Assembly (NCBI RefSeq): GCF_009498215.1
Contig: NZ_CP043498.1
Coordinates: 3,081,501 to 3,145,500, forward strand
Length of the DNA: 64,000 bases
Source: Rhizobium grahamii
GTDB lineage: Bacteria; Pseudomonadota; Alphaproteobacteria; Rhizobiales; Rhizobiaceae
Direction of reading: 5' to 3'
Shown here piece after piece: positions 8,776 to 20,998 of this stretch. Every line of letters starts with the position of its first letter. Within the stretch, counting starts at the first letter, position 1. A program made the translations under genes and the position numbers. The notes below the pieces were generated by a model. That model made no database searches and had not been told where the DNA came from. It was given only the letters and a program-made list of their open reading frames with translations.

Positions 8776-9549
8776 TTAGCAGATGAGCTGACCGCCGTTG
8801 ATTTCAAGTACTTGCCCGGTCACATAACCGGAAAGTGAAGGAGCAGATAGAAACAGGTAAGCGGGTGCGCAGTCTTCGGCGGTACCAAGGCGCTGCAGCG
8901 GAATGCTCTTGCGAGTCGCCTCAAGCTTCTCGGGAGAAGAATAGCGCTGATGAAAATCCGTCTCGATGGTGCCGGGCGAAACGCAGTTGACCCGGACCCC
9001 ACTGGGCGCCAGTTCTCGCGCAAGCGCCTTCGAGTAAGTGGCGACGAACGCCTTCGACGCCGAATAGATTGCCGATCCGGGGCTCCCGCCCGTCAGCGCC
9101 GAAATGGAAACCGTATTGACGATCGCCGCAGCCTGCGCCGCCCGCAATGCCGGAATGAGCGCGCGTGTCAGCTCCACAACGGATGTCTGGTTGAGCTGCA
9201 CGACGGCATCATACTGCTCGTCCGTCAGTTGATCGGCGGGAAAACGGCCGACCATGGTGCCCGCATTGTTCACGAGAACATCGATGCGATCGAACGTCGA
9301 AAGCACCTTGTTGGCAAAGGCCTGCGTTCCCTCGCCCTTGCTGAAGTCGGCCGCGACAAGAAACGCGCGCCGATCGGCCTCGGCCGTCAGCAGAAAATCG
9401 GGCAAGCTGCGCTCGCTCTCCCGACCGATGTGAGCAAGCACCTTGGCACCGCAGTCGAGAAACTGGCGGGTAACCTCCAGTCCAATCCCCCTGCCTGCGC
9501 CTGTTACTACGACATTGCGATTTTCGAAAAGCTTCGGATGAAACATCAT
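8776..9549 (-). CDS. SDR-family NAD(P)-dependent oxidoreductase
   Basis: 257-residue classical short-chain dehydrogenase/reductase. The nucleotide-binding TGAGRGIG motif is near residue 16, NNAG near 93, the catalytic serine in SISALTGGS near 148 and YSASK near 161, so all catalytic residues are present. The C-terminal GQVLEINGG block is typical. Substrate cannot be read from the sequence. It stands alone between the ArsR gene and the ATP synthase terminator, with about 160 bases of non-coding sequence upstream that should hold its promoter. Confidence 0.9.
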   Translation of the reverse strand: MMFHPKLFENRNVVVTGAGRGIGLEVTRQFLDCGAKVLAHIGRESERSLPDFLLTAEADRRAFLVAADFSKGEGTQAFANKVLSTFDRIDVLVNNAGTMVGRFPADQLTDEQYDAVVQLNQTSVVELTRALIPALRAAQAAAIVNTVSISALTGGSPGSAIYSASKAFVATYSKALARELAPSGVRVNCVSPGTIETDFHQRYSSPEKLEATRKSIPLQRLGTAEDCAPAYLFLSAPSLSGYVTGQVLEINGGQLIC

Positions 9550-9713
9550 ACCCCCGATGAACCTTTTATGGCGCAGCCGTCGCGCCGAACCTCATGAATC
9601 CCCACGGCGAAACTATAGCGGCAATCGCGGAAAGCAAACACGCGCAACGCTGCACGTTTCGCAACAGCTCATGTTGACATCGACGTCGCGCGAAGGTGCT
9701 GACACCCTGCGCC

Positions 9714-9747
9714 AAAAACAAAAAAAGCGGCCTCGAAGGGCCGCTTT
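9714..9747 (-). terminator. intrinsic terminator of the atpHAGDC operon
   Basis: Stem AAAGCGGCC / GGCCGCTTT (9724-9732 with 9739-9747), 6-base loop, followed on the minus strand by a T-rich run (9726-9714). It lies 22 bases after the atpC stop codon. Confidence 0.88.
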
Positions 9748-9769
9748 CCATCCGTCCGGTAAGACGATG

Positions 9770-10177
9770 TCAGTCCTTGTTGACCACACCCTGCAGATGC
9801 GTGAGCTCCATGATGTAGTGCTCAAGCCGGGACTTCTGCTCATGGTGGTGCGCGTCATCGAGTTCGGTCTTCGCCGCGTCGATGCGCAGCGTCAGCTCGT
9901 CCTTGGACAGGTCCTGCACGATGACTGCAGATTCCGCGAGCAGCGTGCAGCCGGTCGGCAGAATGTCCGCAAAGCCGCCGAACACCACGTAGTCCTGCTT
10001 CTTGCCGTTAGCAGAGCGAACGCTGACGATGCCCGGCTTGATGGTCGTCATCGTCGGCGCATGGTGCGCCATGACGGTCATCTCACCTTCGGTTGCCGGA
10101 ATGACAACTTCGGTCACCATCTCCGACAGCAGCAGACGCTCGGGAGATACGAGTTCAAAATTGAAATTGTCAGCCAT
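9770..10177 (-). CDS. atpC: ATP synthase F1 epsilon subunit
   Basis: 135-residue epsilon subunit of the F1 rotor stalk, coupling rotation to the gamma subunit and able to inhibit ATP hydrolysis. The N-terminal beta-sandwich with FNFELVSPERLLLSE and the EGEMTVMAHHAPT block are characteristic. The C-terminal helical hairpin is present but short, as is common in alphaproteobacteria. It is the last gene of atpHAGDC and is followed by a strong terminator. Confidence 0.95.
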   Translation of the reverse strand: MADNFNFELVSPERLLLSEMVTEVVIPATEGEMTVMAHHAPTMTTIKPGIVSVRSANGKKQDYVVFGGFADILPTGCTLLAESAVIVQDLSKDELTLRIDAAKTELDDAHHHEQKSRLEHYIMELTHLQGVVNKD

Positions 10178-10254
10178 GACGTTTCACTTCTTGATTGTCT
10201 TTGAAACAAACGACGGCGCGCGTGGCCTCGGCCCGCGCGCCGCTGTTGAATGCA

Positions 10255-12611
<2,357 letters not shown>

Positions 12612-12635
12612 CCGTTATCCGTCCTTTGGGTCCGA

Positions 12636-14165
12636 TTAGGCGAAGGACTTCGCGAAGCTATCGACGGCAGCCGTGAGCTTGCCCTTCGTATCGTCGCTGA
12701 TTGCCTTGTCCGTGCGGATCGTGTCGAGGATAGCCGAGCCTTCCGAACGAAGGTACGACAGCAGGCCCTGCTCGAACTTGCCGACCTGTGCGACCGGGAT
12801 CTTGTCGAGATAGCCATTGACGCCAGCGAAGATCACTGCGACCTGCTCTTCCGTCTTCAGTGGCGAGAACTGCGGCTGCTTCAGGAGTTCGGTCAGGCGT
12901 GCACCGCGGTTCAGCAGGCGCTGCGTCGAAGCATCGAGGTCCGAACCGAACTGGGCGAAGGCAGCCATTTCACGATACTGGGCGAGCTCGCCCTTGATCG
13001 AGCCGGCAACCTGCTTCATGGCCTTGATCTGAGCGGCAGAACCAACGCGCGAAACCGACAGACCGACGTTAACGGCCGGACGAATGCCCTGGTAGAACAG
13101 GTCGGTTTCAAGGAAGATCTGGCCGTCGGTGATCGAGATCACGTTGGTCGGAATGAACGCCGAAACGTCGTTGCCCTGGGTTTCGATGACCGGCAGAGCC
13201 GTCAGAGAGCCAGCGCCCTTCTCGTCGGAGAGCTTTGCAGCGCGCTCGAGGAGACGCGAGTGCAGGTAGAAAACGTCGCCCGGATAAGCTTCGCGGCCCG
13301 GCGGGCGGCGCAGCAGCAGCGACATCTGGCGATAGGCAACAGCCTGCTTGGACAGGTCGTCGTAACCGATCAGCGCGTGCTGACCGTTGTCGCGAAAGTA
13401 TTCGCCCATCGTGCAGCCGGCGAACGGCGCCAGGTACTGCATCGGAGCCGGATCGGAAGCCGTAGCGGCAACAACGATCGAGTACTTCATTGCGCCGCGT
13501 TCTTCGAGAACCTTGACGAACTGGGCAACAGTCGAACGCTTCTGGCCGATAGCGACGTAGACGCAGTACAGCTTTTCGCCGTCCGGGCCGTTGTCGTGGA
13601 TAGCCTTCTGGTTCAGGATCGCATCGAGAATGATCGCGGTCTTGCCGGTCTGACGGTCACCAATGACGAGCTCACGCTGGCCACGGCCGACCGGGATGAG
13701 CGCGTCGATAGCCTTGAGGCCGGTCGACATCGGCTCATGAACCGACTTACGCGGAATGATGCCAGGAGCCTTGACATCAACGCGCGCACGGCGCGTCGCG
13801 TTGATCGGGCCCTTGCCGTCGATCGGGTTGCCGAGAGCGTCGACAACGCGGCCGAGCAGTTCCGGACCAACCGGAACGTCAACGATGGCGCCGGTCCGCT
13901 TGACGGTGTCGCCTTCCTTGATGTCGCGGTCCGAACCGAAAATAACAACACCGACGTTGTCAGATTCAAGGTTCAGCGCCATACCACGGATGCCGCCGGG
14001 GAATTCGACCATTTCGCCTGCCTGAACATTGTCCAGACCGTAAACGCGAGCGATACCGTCACCGACGGAGAGAACCTGACCGACTTCCGAGACTTCTGCC
14101 TCTTTACCGAAGTTTTTGATCTGGTCTTTGAGAATTGCGGAAATTTCCGCAGCGCGGATATCCAT
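12636..14165 (-). CDS. atpA: ATP synthase F1 alpha subunit
   Basis: 509-residue non-catalytic nucleotide-binding subunit. It begins with [20 protein letters not shown] and contains the P-loop [11 protein letters not shown] near residue 169 and the family signature region around [17 protein letters not shown]. Its ATG overlaps the last base of the atpH stop region (shared 14165), so it is translationally coupled to atpH. Confidence 0.98.
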   Translation of the reverse strand: MDIRAAEISAILKDQIKNFGKEAEVSEVGQVLSVGDGIARVYGLDNVQAGEMVEFPGGIRGMALNLESDNVGVVIFGSDRDIKEGDTVKRTGAIVDVPVGPELLGRVVDALGNPIDGKGPINATRRARVDVKAPGIIPRKSVHEPMSTGLKAIDALIPVGRGQRELVIGDRQTGKTAIILDAILNQKAIHDNGPDGEKLYCVYVAIGQKRSTVAQFVKVLEERGAMKYSIVVAATASDPAPMQYLAPFAGCTMGEYFRDNGQHALIGYDDLSKQAVAYRQMSLLLRRPPGREAYPGDVFYLHSRLLERAAKLSDEKGAGSLTALPVIETQGNDVSAFIPTNVISITDGQIFLETDLFYQGIRPAVNVGLSVSRVGSAAQIKAMKQVAGSIKGELAQYREMAAFAQFGSDLDASTQRLLNRGARLTELLKQPQFSPLKTEEQVAVIFAGVNGYLDKIPVAQVGKFEQGLLSYLRSEGSAILDTIRTDKAISDDTKGKLTAAVDSFAKSFA

Positions 14166-14725
14166 CAGCCGACCTCTTTCAATGCAAGCTTAAGGGTAGA
14201 GAGTTTTGTACGAAGAGACGTATCAATCTGACGGGACCCGACCTTCACGATCAGACCACCAAGAATTGACGGATCAACCGTGACGTTGATCGCCACGTCT
14301 TTGCCGGTGACGCCCTTGAGCGCCGCCTTCAATTCAGTTTCCTGCGCTGCTGTGAGCGCATGGGCCGAGGTAACCTCGGCAGCAATTTCACCACGCTGGT
14401 TGGCAGCAATGATGCGGAAGGCCTTGATCATGCCCGGGAGAGCAAAGAGGCGGCGGTTACGCGCCACGACCTTCAGAAAGTTTGCGAAGAATCCGCTGAT
14501 GCCAGCCTTCTCGCTGATGGCAATGATCGCCTTCAGCTGATCTTCGGCCGAGAAAACAGGGCTCGAAACGAAACGCTTCAGATCGTCGCTCTCATCGAGC
14601 ATCGCCTGGAACTGCTCGAGGTCCTTGGTGACGCTTTCGACGGCGCCCTGCTCAAGCGCGAGCTCGAACAACGACGAGGCATAGCGCTCTGCAACACCAG
14701 AAGTAAGCTGGGATGTGTCTGCCAC
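14165..14725 (-). CDS. atpH: ATP synthase F1 delta subunit
   Basis: Peripheral-stalk subunit (OSCP homologue) linking F1 to F0; about 186 residues. The start is uncertain: the open frame runs to a TTG at 14749, but a GTG at 14725 begins [19 protein letters not shown], the conserved N-terminus, and has AGGGAAA about 10 bases upstream, so I prefer it. The C-terminal block [21 protein letters not shown] is diagnostic. It is the first gene of the F1 operon; the F0 genes are not in this window, as is usual in this group where F0 lies elsewhere. Confidence 0.93.
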   Translation of the reverse strand: MADTSQLTSGVAERYASSLFELALEQGAVESVTKDLEQFQAMLDESDDLKRFVSSPVFSAEDQLKAIIAISEKAGISGFFANFLKVVARNRRLFALPGMIKAFRIIAANQRGEIAAEVTSAHALTAAQETELKAALKGVTGKDVAINVTVDPSILGGLIVKVGSRQIDTSLRTKLSTLKLALKEVG

Positions 14726-14985
14726 TGGCCCAAATTTCCCTGATTTCAACCCAAGAATCCGGTCCCCGGCGGGCGCCTGACCTATAATCTTGAATTCGTT
14801 ATGATTTCCCCCAGAAATCGCAAGAGAAGCCTCTTGCTTCTTCCGAAATTCGGGGTCCGTCTAACATAGGATATCGGGACTCGCAACACGCGTAACGCCC
14901 GAATACGCCTTTCCCATCGATTTCTCGCGCAAAAATGCGCAATGCGCCTCAATAATGAGCCGGGCGCCCGAGATCTCCGTTCAAC
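14726..14985. other. non-coding gap upstream of the ATP synthase F1 operon
   Basis: About 260 bases between atpH and the next gene upstream, all transcription being leftward. It should contain the atp promoter. TTGCGA and TATGTT hexamers are visible around 14860-14885 but their spacing (12 bases) is wrong for a clear sigma-70 call. I see no RNA gene or repeat here. Confidence 0.4.
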
Positions 14986-15375
14986 TCAAGCGGAAAAGAA
15001 ACCGAAGACATAGGCGAGCGGGAGGGCTGCCAGGATGACTTGCACAACCAGAAGTAAATAGTTGAGAATCGTGCTCCCCTTATCTGAAAGGAGAGAAATG
15101 ATGCGCGCGAAAGCCGCCATGGCGAAGGCTGCGCCGAAGACCAGGTAAGTATTTGGCTGAGCCAACATGATGGGGGCGAGCCCCAGCGCGAGATACATTC
15201 CGCCCGTCGAGCGAAGCTCCGCATATCCGTCGCGCCGCCCTTCTCGCGGCTGAAGCCCGAAGAGCCGCATCGAATATCCGGGAGCGAACATGATAACGAG
15301 GCCCGCCAAAACCGCGAATGCCGCCGAGCAAAAAGCCAGTTGCTCGCCAAATTCCTCAGGAAAATATAGTTCCAT
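14986..15375 (-). CDS. small four-helix membrane protein (DUF4345-like; 'phage infection' family of Rhizobiaceae)
   Basis: 129 residues with four hydrophobic segments (about residues 11-30, 57-75, 78-95 and 103-127) and a short amphipathic link. I chose the ATG at 15375 beginning MELYFPEEFGEQ because GGGG lies about 8 bases upstream; the longer open frame upstream is low-complexity. The protein resembles the family named in databases after an Agrobacterium locus and described as a phage infection protein, and more loosely DUF4345. That name is from memory and its function is not demonstrated here. It lies between priA and the atp operon. Confidence 0.7.
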   Translation of the reverse strand: MELYFPEEFGEQLAFCSAAFAVLAGLVIMFAPGYSMRLFGLQPREGRRDGYAELRSTGGMYLALGLAPIMLAQPNTYLVFGAAFAMAAFARIISLLSDKGSTILNYLLLVVQVILAALPLAYVFGFFSA

Positions 15376-15454
15376 CAGTCGACCCCAAATCACGCCCAAT
15401 CGCGTTCTTATGGCATAGTTGGCGTGCGCGGCAAAAGCCCGTTGCGACAGCGAT

Positions 15455-17671
15455 CTACAGGAAGCTTTGCGGGTCGATGTCGAGCTGGACGTGCACCGAG
15501 CCACGCTCCTTTGGCGCTTGCGCCAGCATCGCCCTCAGAAACGCCTGCATGTCCGAGTTTTTCCGACCGTGCACGAGAAGACGGAAACGGTGCCGGCCGC
15601 GAACCAGCGCCAACGGCGCCTCGGCCGGCCCGAGGACGGCGATACCGGAGACGTGAGGCGCGGCACTTCTCACCGCCCGCGCATGGTTTTCCGCATCGTG
15701 CCGCGTTTCTGCCGACACGATGATCGACGCCAAGCGCCCGAACGGCGGCAGGATCGCGCGCTCGCGCTCGGCGATCTCTCTCTCGTAAAATGCGCCCGCA
15801 TCGCCTGAGACGATCGCCTGCATGACCGGATGCTGCGGCTGATAGGTTTGCAACAGGCCATGACTTTTCAGGCCGGTACGCCCGGCGCGGCCCGTAACCT
15901 GCGACAGGAGCTGGAATGTACGCTCCGCGGCCCGTGGGTCGCCATTGGCGAGGCCGAGGTCCGCGTCGACGATCCCGACCAGCGTCATCAGGGGAAAGTT
16001 GTGACCCTTGGCCACAAGCTGCGTGCCGATGACGATATCGGCTTCACCCTTGGCGATCGCCTCGAGTTCGAGCCGCAGCCGTTTGACCCCGCCCATCATG
16101 TCGGACGAGAGCACGATCGTTCGCGCCTCGGGAAAATGACGCTCCACCTCCTCGGCAATACGCTCGACACCCGGGCCACAGGCGACGAGGTGATCGAACG
16201 TGCCGCATTCCGGGCAGGCTTCAGGCGTGCGCTCCGAATGGCCGCATTGATGGCACTGCAACTGCCTCTTGAAGCGATGCTCGACGAGCCAGCTGGAGCA
16301 TTGCGGGCATTGGAACCGATGGCCGCAGACGCGGCAGAGCGTCAGCGGTGCATAGCCCCGTCGGTTGAGGAACAGCAGCGCCTGCTGTTGCTTCTCTACC
16401 GTCTTGCCGATCGCCCGAATCAGCACCGGCGACAGGAAGCCACCGCGCTCAGGTGCATGCCGACGCATGTCGACGAGGTGAAGGTCCGGCAAGGCCGCAT
16501 CGCCGAAGCGTGTCGGCATGTGAATGGTGGTGTAGCGACCGCTCTGGCCGTTGACCTGGCTCTCGACGGACGGCGTCGCAGAGACAAGCACCACGGGGAA
16601 GTCACCGATCCGTCCGCGAACAACGGCCATGTCGCGCGCATTGTAATAGACGCGGTCTTCCTGCTTGTAGGCAGGGTCGTGCTCTTCGTCGACGATAATC
16701 AGCCCGAGATCTTCAAACGGCAGGAACAGAGCGGAGCGCGCGCCGGCAACAACGCGAACCTCACCGGTCACCGCCTGGCGCCAGACCTTTTCGCGCATGC
16801 GTGGCGGGAGGTCGGAATGCCACTCCGCCGGCTTGGCCCCGAAGCGATCCTGGAAACGCTCCAGAAAGCTTGCGGTCAGCGCAATTTCCGGCAGGAGAAT
16901 CAAGACCTGCTTGCCACGCCTCAGCGTTTCAGCGATCGCCTCGAAATAGACCTCGGTTTTTCCCGAACCGGTGACGCCATCGATCAGCGAAACCGCGAAT
17001 TCGCCCTTTCGGACTTCGTCCAGAATTTCGTCCGCCGCCTCGCGTTGCGGGCCTTCGAGCCGCGCCGCGGCAAAATCGGGATCGGGCTTGGCAACGACAG
17101 GCGGAGGCGGCAGGAAAACGGTCTCGAAAATCCCCTGGCTGATCAAACCGTCGACGACGCTCGTCGAAACGCCGGCTGCATGAGCAAGTCCGGTGCGCGT
17201 CCATGACAGGCCATCCGCTGCCGCATCGAGCACACGCGCTCTCGCCGGCGTCATCCGCTCCGGCTCGCCGCCCATGAAGCGCAACCCCTCCACCATCGGC
17301 TCGGGCTCGAAGGCATTCGGCGCGCGAAGCGCCATCCGCGCCACGAGCCCCGGCGGCGACAGGGTATAGGTCGCGACCCAATCGATGAAGTCACGCATTT
17401 CCTTGGTGAGCGGCGGGCAATCGAAGACATGGCTGATCGGTCTCAGCTTCTTGGGATCGACGCCATCCTCGCCACCGTCCCAGACGACGCCGATCACCTG
17501 GCGCGGGCCGAGCGGCACCTGCACGACCGACCCGGGCTCGACCGCCATGCCATCCGGCACGGCGTAGGAATAAGGCTTGGGCGCAGGCATGGGAACGAGC
17601 ACCGGAACCGTGCGGTTTGCCGGCAGCGTTTCAAACAGCGCTCCAAAGAGATCGGACGAATCTGTGCTCAT
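15455..17671 (-). CDS. priA: primosomal protein N' (replication restart helicase PriA)
   Basis: 738-residue superfamily-2 DNA helicase that recognises stalled forks and reloads the replicative helicase. From N to C: a 3'-DNA-binding domain starting PVLVPMPAPKPYSYAVP, Walker A GVTGSGKTEVYFEAI near residue 235, Walker B VDEEHD, a zinc-binding insertion with eight cysteines (CRVC, CPQC, CHQC, CPEC) near 440-485, then helicase motifs including IGTQLVAKGHNFP. The ATG at 17671 (MSTDSSDLFG) is preferred to one seven codons upstream because it matches the usual N-terminus. Confidence 0.95.
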   Translation of the reverse strand: MSTDSSDLFGALFETLPANRTVPVLVPMPAPKPYSYAVPDGMAVEPGSVVQVPLGPRQVIGVVWDGGEDGVDPKKLRPISHVFDCPPLTKEMRDFIDWVATYTLSPPGLVARMALRAPNAFEPEPMVEGLRFMGGEPERMTPARARVLDAAADGLSWTRTGLAHAAGVSTSVVDGLISQGIFETVFLPPPPVVAKPDPDFAAARLEGPQREAADEILDEVRKGEFAVSLIDGVTGSGKTEVYFEAIAETLRRGKQVLILLPEIALTASFLERFQDRFGAKPAEWHSDLPPRMREKVWRQAVTGEVRVVAGARSALFLPFEDLGLIIVDEEHDPAYKQEDRVYYNARDMAVVRGRIGDFPVVLVSATPSVESQVNGQSGRYTTIHMPTRFGDAALPDLHLVDMRRHAPERGGFLSPVLIRAIGKTVEKQQQALLFLNRRGYAPLTLCRVCGHRFQCPQCSSWLVEHRFKRQLQCHQCGHSERTPEACPECGTFDHLVACGPGVERIAEEVERHFPEARTIVLSSDMMGGVKRLRLELEAIAKGEADIVIGTQLVAKGHNFPLMTLVGIVDADLGLANGDPRAAERTFQLLSQVTGRAGRTGLKSHGLLQTYQPQHPVMQAIVSGDAGAFYEREIAERERAILPPFGRLASIIVSAETRHDAENHARAVRSAAPHVSGIAVLGPAEAPLALVRGRHRFRLLVHGRKNSDMQAFLRAMLAQAPKERGSVHVQLDIDPQSFL

Positions 17672-17731
17672 CGGGCGAGACCATGCCCGCATCGCGGCGA
17701 AAAGAAAACCTGGAAGACTGATGGCACCGGC

Positions 17732-18868
17732 TTACTCATCCTCATCGATGACACCGGTGAAGCGCATGCCATCGATCCACGTCGCGCCATCCTGACGCAC
17801 GACACGGCGTGCACGGGCGCCGCATTTTTCGCGCACGGCAGCGGCCAGGGCTTCCGAATGCGTGACGATCCAGATCTGGCTGCTGCGCGCCGCCTCCGCG
17901 ATCATGTCCGCCAATGGCGGCAGCATGTCGGGATGAAGGCTCGCTTCCGGTTCGTTGAGCGCGATCAACGGCGGCAGGCGATAGGACATCAGTGCCGCGG
18001 CCAGCCCAAGAAAACGGATCTGACCGTCGGACAATTCTCGCGGCTGAAAGACCCGGTTGGGAAACTCCGGAAGGGATAGGCCAAACTCAGCCGTCTCCCC
18101 AGGCGGCGGCACGACAAGGCGCGCACCACCGAGGGCCGCCGCTACAGCTCGATCGAGATCGACGGTGTCTTCCCGCGTGTGCACCAGCGTCGCGAAGACG
18201 GCCGCGATATTACTGCCATCCTCATCGAGCAGCGGCGCCGTCACGGCAAGACAAGGCGCCCGCAGCGGCGAGAGGCGATCTGTCCGGAAACCGTGAAAAA
18301 ACCGCCAGCTGTCAACCGCACGGCGAAACGTCCCGATCTCAGGGTAGTGACCGGCGTCGCCGAGCAGCGCGATTGCCGTTTCCGACGTCATCGCCTGCTC
18401 CGGATAGTCCTGCATTCGGCCATTCGGCCCGCGAACGGAAATGGCCGGGCCGGCGCGCTTCATCATCGTGACCGGCCGCGTGCCGGTCTCGATCGAAAGT
18501 TCCTCCGCCTTGATCTGCGGTTCGAAAGGAAAGCCTGCCGCGGCAGCCGGTGGTCGCAAACCCGCTTCGACGCGATAGCGAAAGGTGATCGCCCTCTCCG
18601 CGTCCAGAAGTTCCGTTTCCAGGCGAATGCGGAACGGTCCCTCCGAATCCTTGCGCGGGCCGGACCAGAGCGCCGAAAACATGCCGCCTTCGGCCGCGAT
18701 CTCATGGGCCAGCCGGCCGCGCGTCGCCGCCTGGATGAGCTGTAGCGCACGATAGAGGTTGGATTTCCCGACCCCGTTTTCGCCAATGAACAGATTGATT
18801 CCCGAAAGATCCATGCGGATCGAGCGCAGGGACCGGTAGTTCTGGGCAAACATGGATCGGAGAAGCAT
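17732..18868 (-). CDS. AAA-family ATPase with RecF/SMC-type head
   Basis: 378 residues, a stand-alone ABC-type ATPase head of the AAA_21/OLD-like kind. Walker A GENGVGKS is at residues 29-36, the signature-like ELSDGQIRFLGLAAAL is near 285, Walker B LIALNEPEASLHPD is near 310 and the switch histidine THSEAL near 340. There is no long coiled coil between the two halves and no TOPRIM nuclease domain, so it is not RecF, SMC or a full OLD nuclease. The partner and function are unknown. It lies between priA and an acyltransferase gene, transcribed in the same direction; no toxin or nuclease partner is adjacent, so I do not call it a defence gene. Confidence 0.85.
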   Translation of the reverse strand: MLLRSMFAQNYRSLRSIRMDLSGINLFIGENGVGKSNLYRALQLIQAATRGRLAHEIAAEGGMFSALWSGPRKDSEGPFRIRLETELLDAERAITFRYRVEAGLRPPAAAAGFPFEPQIKAEELSIETGTRPVTMMKRAGPAISVRGPNGRMQDYPEQAMTSETAIALLGDAGHYPEIGTFRRAVDSWRFFHGFRTDRLSPLRAPCLAVTAPLLDEDGSNIAAVFATLVHTREDTVDLDRAVAAALGGARLVVPPPGETAEFGLSLPEFPNRVFQPRELSDGQIRFLGLAAALMSYRLPPLIALNEPEASLHPDMLPPLADMIAEAARSSQIWIVTHSEALAAAVREKCGARARRVVRQDGATWIDGMRFTGVIDEDE

Positions 18869-18889
18869 GCCTTGCTTTAGCCGATCCGA

Positions 18890-19837
18890 TCACGGAATTG
18901 AATGGGCAGCGATCAGTTCCGGCGCCGCCGGCGGTACGAGCGGCGAAAAGCGCGCATCGCTATCCGCATCCAGCGCATGCACAGTGTGGTCTTCCAGAGC
19001 CTTGGTTACTTCGTTGATATCGCCCTCGAGATGTTCCACCGGGATCAGGTTCCCGACCACGAAATCGAAGCGGTCACCGCGCTTGTTGAGCAGTTCGTGA
19101 AACACCGTCATGTCACGAAGCTCGGTCGACCACTTCGCGAACCAGTAGAACAGGCCGGAGTTTCGCGCCGTCATGTGCACGGGCAGGATCGGAAGATTGT
19201 ACTTGCGCGCAAGGCCGACGGCCGAGGTCTTCCAAGGCCGCTCGTTCAGCCGGCCGTTCGCCCAGTAGGCAATGCGCCCCGAGGGAAAAAGGACGGTCGC
19301 CTTGCCTTCCTTGACTGCATGGTTGGTCAGCTGAAGCGTTTCGCGTGTCTTCAGTTTGCTCTTGTATTCCTCCCGCCACTCGACAGGAATGATGACTTCG
19401 GCAAAGCGCGGATTGACGCGCACCGCATCGCGGTTTGCAAACACCATCATGTCGGGCCGTCTGCTCTTCAGAAGGTCAAAAACCGCGACACCATCGGCGA
19501 TGCCCGTCGGGTGGTTGCTGACGAGGATGAAACCGCCACGCTCGGGAATGCGTTCGCCGTGACTGACATTGATATCGAGCTTCAAAAGGTTGCTCATATA
19601 CTCGAAGCACTGGAAGCCCGGCATGTTCGCGACATCATTGGCGAAGCTGATCGCCCTGTTGTAGCGAAGGAGCGTATAGAGAAAAGGGCGCATGACCGGC
19701 CACAGCGGATGGTTCACGATCCGCTGGCCACGTTCGGCGATCAGTGTATCGACAATATGTCCCGGCCTGCCATGAGAGACGAGCGATATTGCTTCCGCGA
19801 ACTGTCCAAAAGCGGTCGTGGGGTGGCGCCGTGGCAT
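18890..19837 (-). CDS. PlsC-like lysophospholipid acyltransferase family protein
   Basis: 315-residue glycerophosphate-acyltransferase-fold enzyme. The catalytic motif reads NHPTGIADG (about residues 108-116), where histidine and aspartate are separated by five residues rather than the textbook four. This HX5D spacing also occurs in the OlsF/GlsA-like branch that acylates lyso-lipids. The FPSGR block (about 189-193) matches substrate-binding motif III. No clear transmembrane segment is seen. The acceptor lipid cannot be told from sequence. It ends 22 bases before the AAA ATPase gene and is divergent from xerC. Confidence 0.85.
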   Translation of the reverse strand: MPRRHPTTAFGQFAEAISLVSHGRPGHIVDTLIAERGQRIVNHPLWPVMRPFLYTLLRYNRAISFANDVANMPGFQCFEYMSNLLKLDINVSHGERIPERGGFILVSNHPTGIADGVAVFDLLKSRRPDMMVFANRDAVRVNPRFAEVIIPVEWREEYKSKLKTRETLQLTNHAVKEGKATVLFPSGRIAYWANGRLNERPWKTSAVGLARKYNLPILPVHMTARNSGLFYWFAKWSTELRDMTVFHELLNKRGDRFDFVVGNLIPVEHLEGDINEVTKALEDHTVHALDADSDARFSPLVPPAAPELIAAHSIP

Positions 19838-19980
19838 TCAAGATCCTACGTCGTTGGGAAACTCAGTTAGGGTGATTAATATGATGGAAGCATGACAACC
19901 ACTTGGCCGGTATTAGCAATTCCATAACCGTCACTCCCTCAGAATTGGCAGCCGGATTGGCAAAATCAAGGGCCAGATAC

Positions 19981-20916
19981 GTGAACGAACTTCTGATCAT
20001 CGCCGACCCGCAGCTGATGGCGGAGCGAACCGCCTGGCTCGCGAGCCTCGCCAACGAAAGGCGTCTGTCCGAGCACACGCTCGACGCCTATGAGTGCGAC
20101 ACCCGGCAGTTCCTGACCTTTCTGACAGGCCATCTCGCCGGGCCCGCAACGCTGAAAGATATCCATGCGCTGCGGCCCGCGGATTTCCGCGCCTTTCTGG
20201 CTGCGCGCCGCAAGGAAGGTTCTGGCGCAAGGTCGCTCGGCCGCAATCTCGCCGGGTTGCGTTCACTGTTGCGTTATCTCGAAAAGAAGGGCCTGGTAAA
20301 TGCCGCCGGCGCGAGCGCGGTGCGTTCTCCGAAGCAACCGAAATCCCTGCCGAAGCCACTCTCGGACCGTCAGGCGATCACCATGGTCAGCGACGAGGCG
20401 CAACTGCATGAGGAGCCCTGGATCGCAGCGCGCGATGCGGCCGTGTTTTCCCTGCTCTACGGCTGCGGCCTGCGCATATCGGAAGCGCTTGACCTGATGC
20501 CTGACGATTTTAGTCGCGGTGCGACGACGCTGCGTATCACCGGTAAAGGCAACAAGACACGCCTCGTGCCATTGCTGACCGTTGTTTTAGAGGCTGTCGA
20601 GAAATACCGGGCGCTATGCCCCTATTATCTCGAAAGCCAGCAACCCCTCTTCCGCGGCGCGCGCGGCGGCAAGCTGCAGCAGGCGATCATACAACGCACC
20701 ATGCAGAAGATGCGCAGCGCCTTTGGCTTACCCGAAACGGCAACCCCACATGCCCTCCGGCATTCCTTCGCGACCCACCTGCTGGCCGGCGGCGGCGATC
20801 TCCGCACGATCCAGGAATTGCTCGGCCACGCCAGCCTTTCCACCACCCAGGTCTATACGGGTGTGGATTCATCGCGGCTTCTGGAAGTTTACGACCGTGC
20901 CCATCCGCGGGCGTAA
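19981..20916 (+). CDS. xerC: tyrosine recombinase XerC
   Basis: Site-specific recombinase that resolves chromosome dimers at dif together with XerD. From the GTG at 19981 (AAGGG 9 bases upstream) it has 311 residues, the usual XerC length; a TTG at 19903 would add 26 residues with no family similarity. Catalytic residues are all visible: R in CGLRISEAL, K in TGKGNKTR, HxxR in HALRHSFATHLL, H in LLGHASLSTTQ and the tyrosine in VYTGVD. XerC rather than XerD is chosen from the N-terminal sequence and the priA neighbourhood. Confidence 0.9.
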   Translation: MNELLIIADPQLMAERTAWLASLANERRLSEHTLDAYECDTRQFLTFLTGHLAGPATLKDIHALRPADFRAFLAARRKEGSGARSLGRNLAGLRSLLRYLEKKGLVNAAGASAVRSPKQPKSLPKPLSDRQAITMVSDEAQLHEEPWIAARDAAVFSLLYGCGLRISEALDLMPDDFSRGATTLRITGKGNKTRLVPLLTVVLEAVEKYRALCPYYLESQQPLFRGARGGKLQQAIIQRTMQKMRSAFGLPETATPHALRHSFATHLLAGGGDLRTIQELLGHASLSTTQVYTGVDSSRLLEVYDRAHPRA

Positions 20917-20998
20917 TCTTTTGTTAACGGCTTCTCTTAAAGGAATATCCGCACGCGCGGCGTAGAGCTTAGCAATCCACAGTGACCGGAACATCATC

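Noticed and set aside
17732..18868. AAA ATPase considered as an OLD/Gabija-like defence gene
   Set aside because: No TOPRIM or nuclease domain, no helicase or effector neighbour apart from the housekeeping priA, and no mobile-element context.
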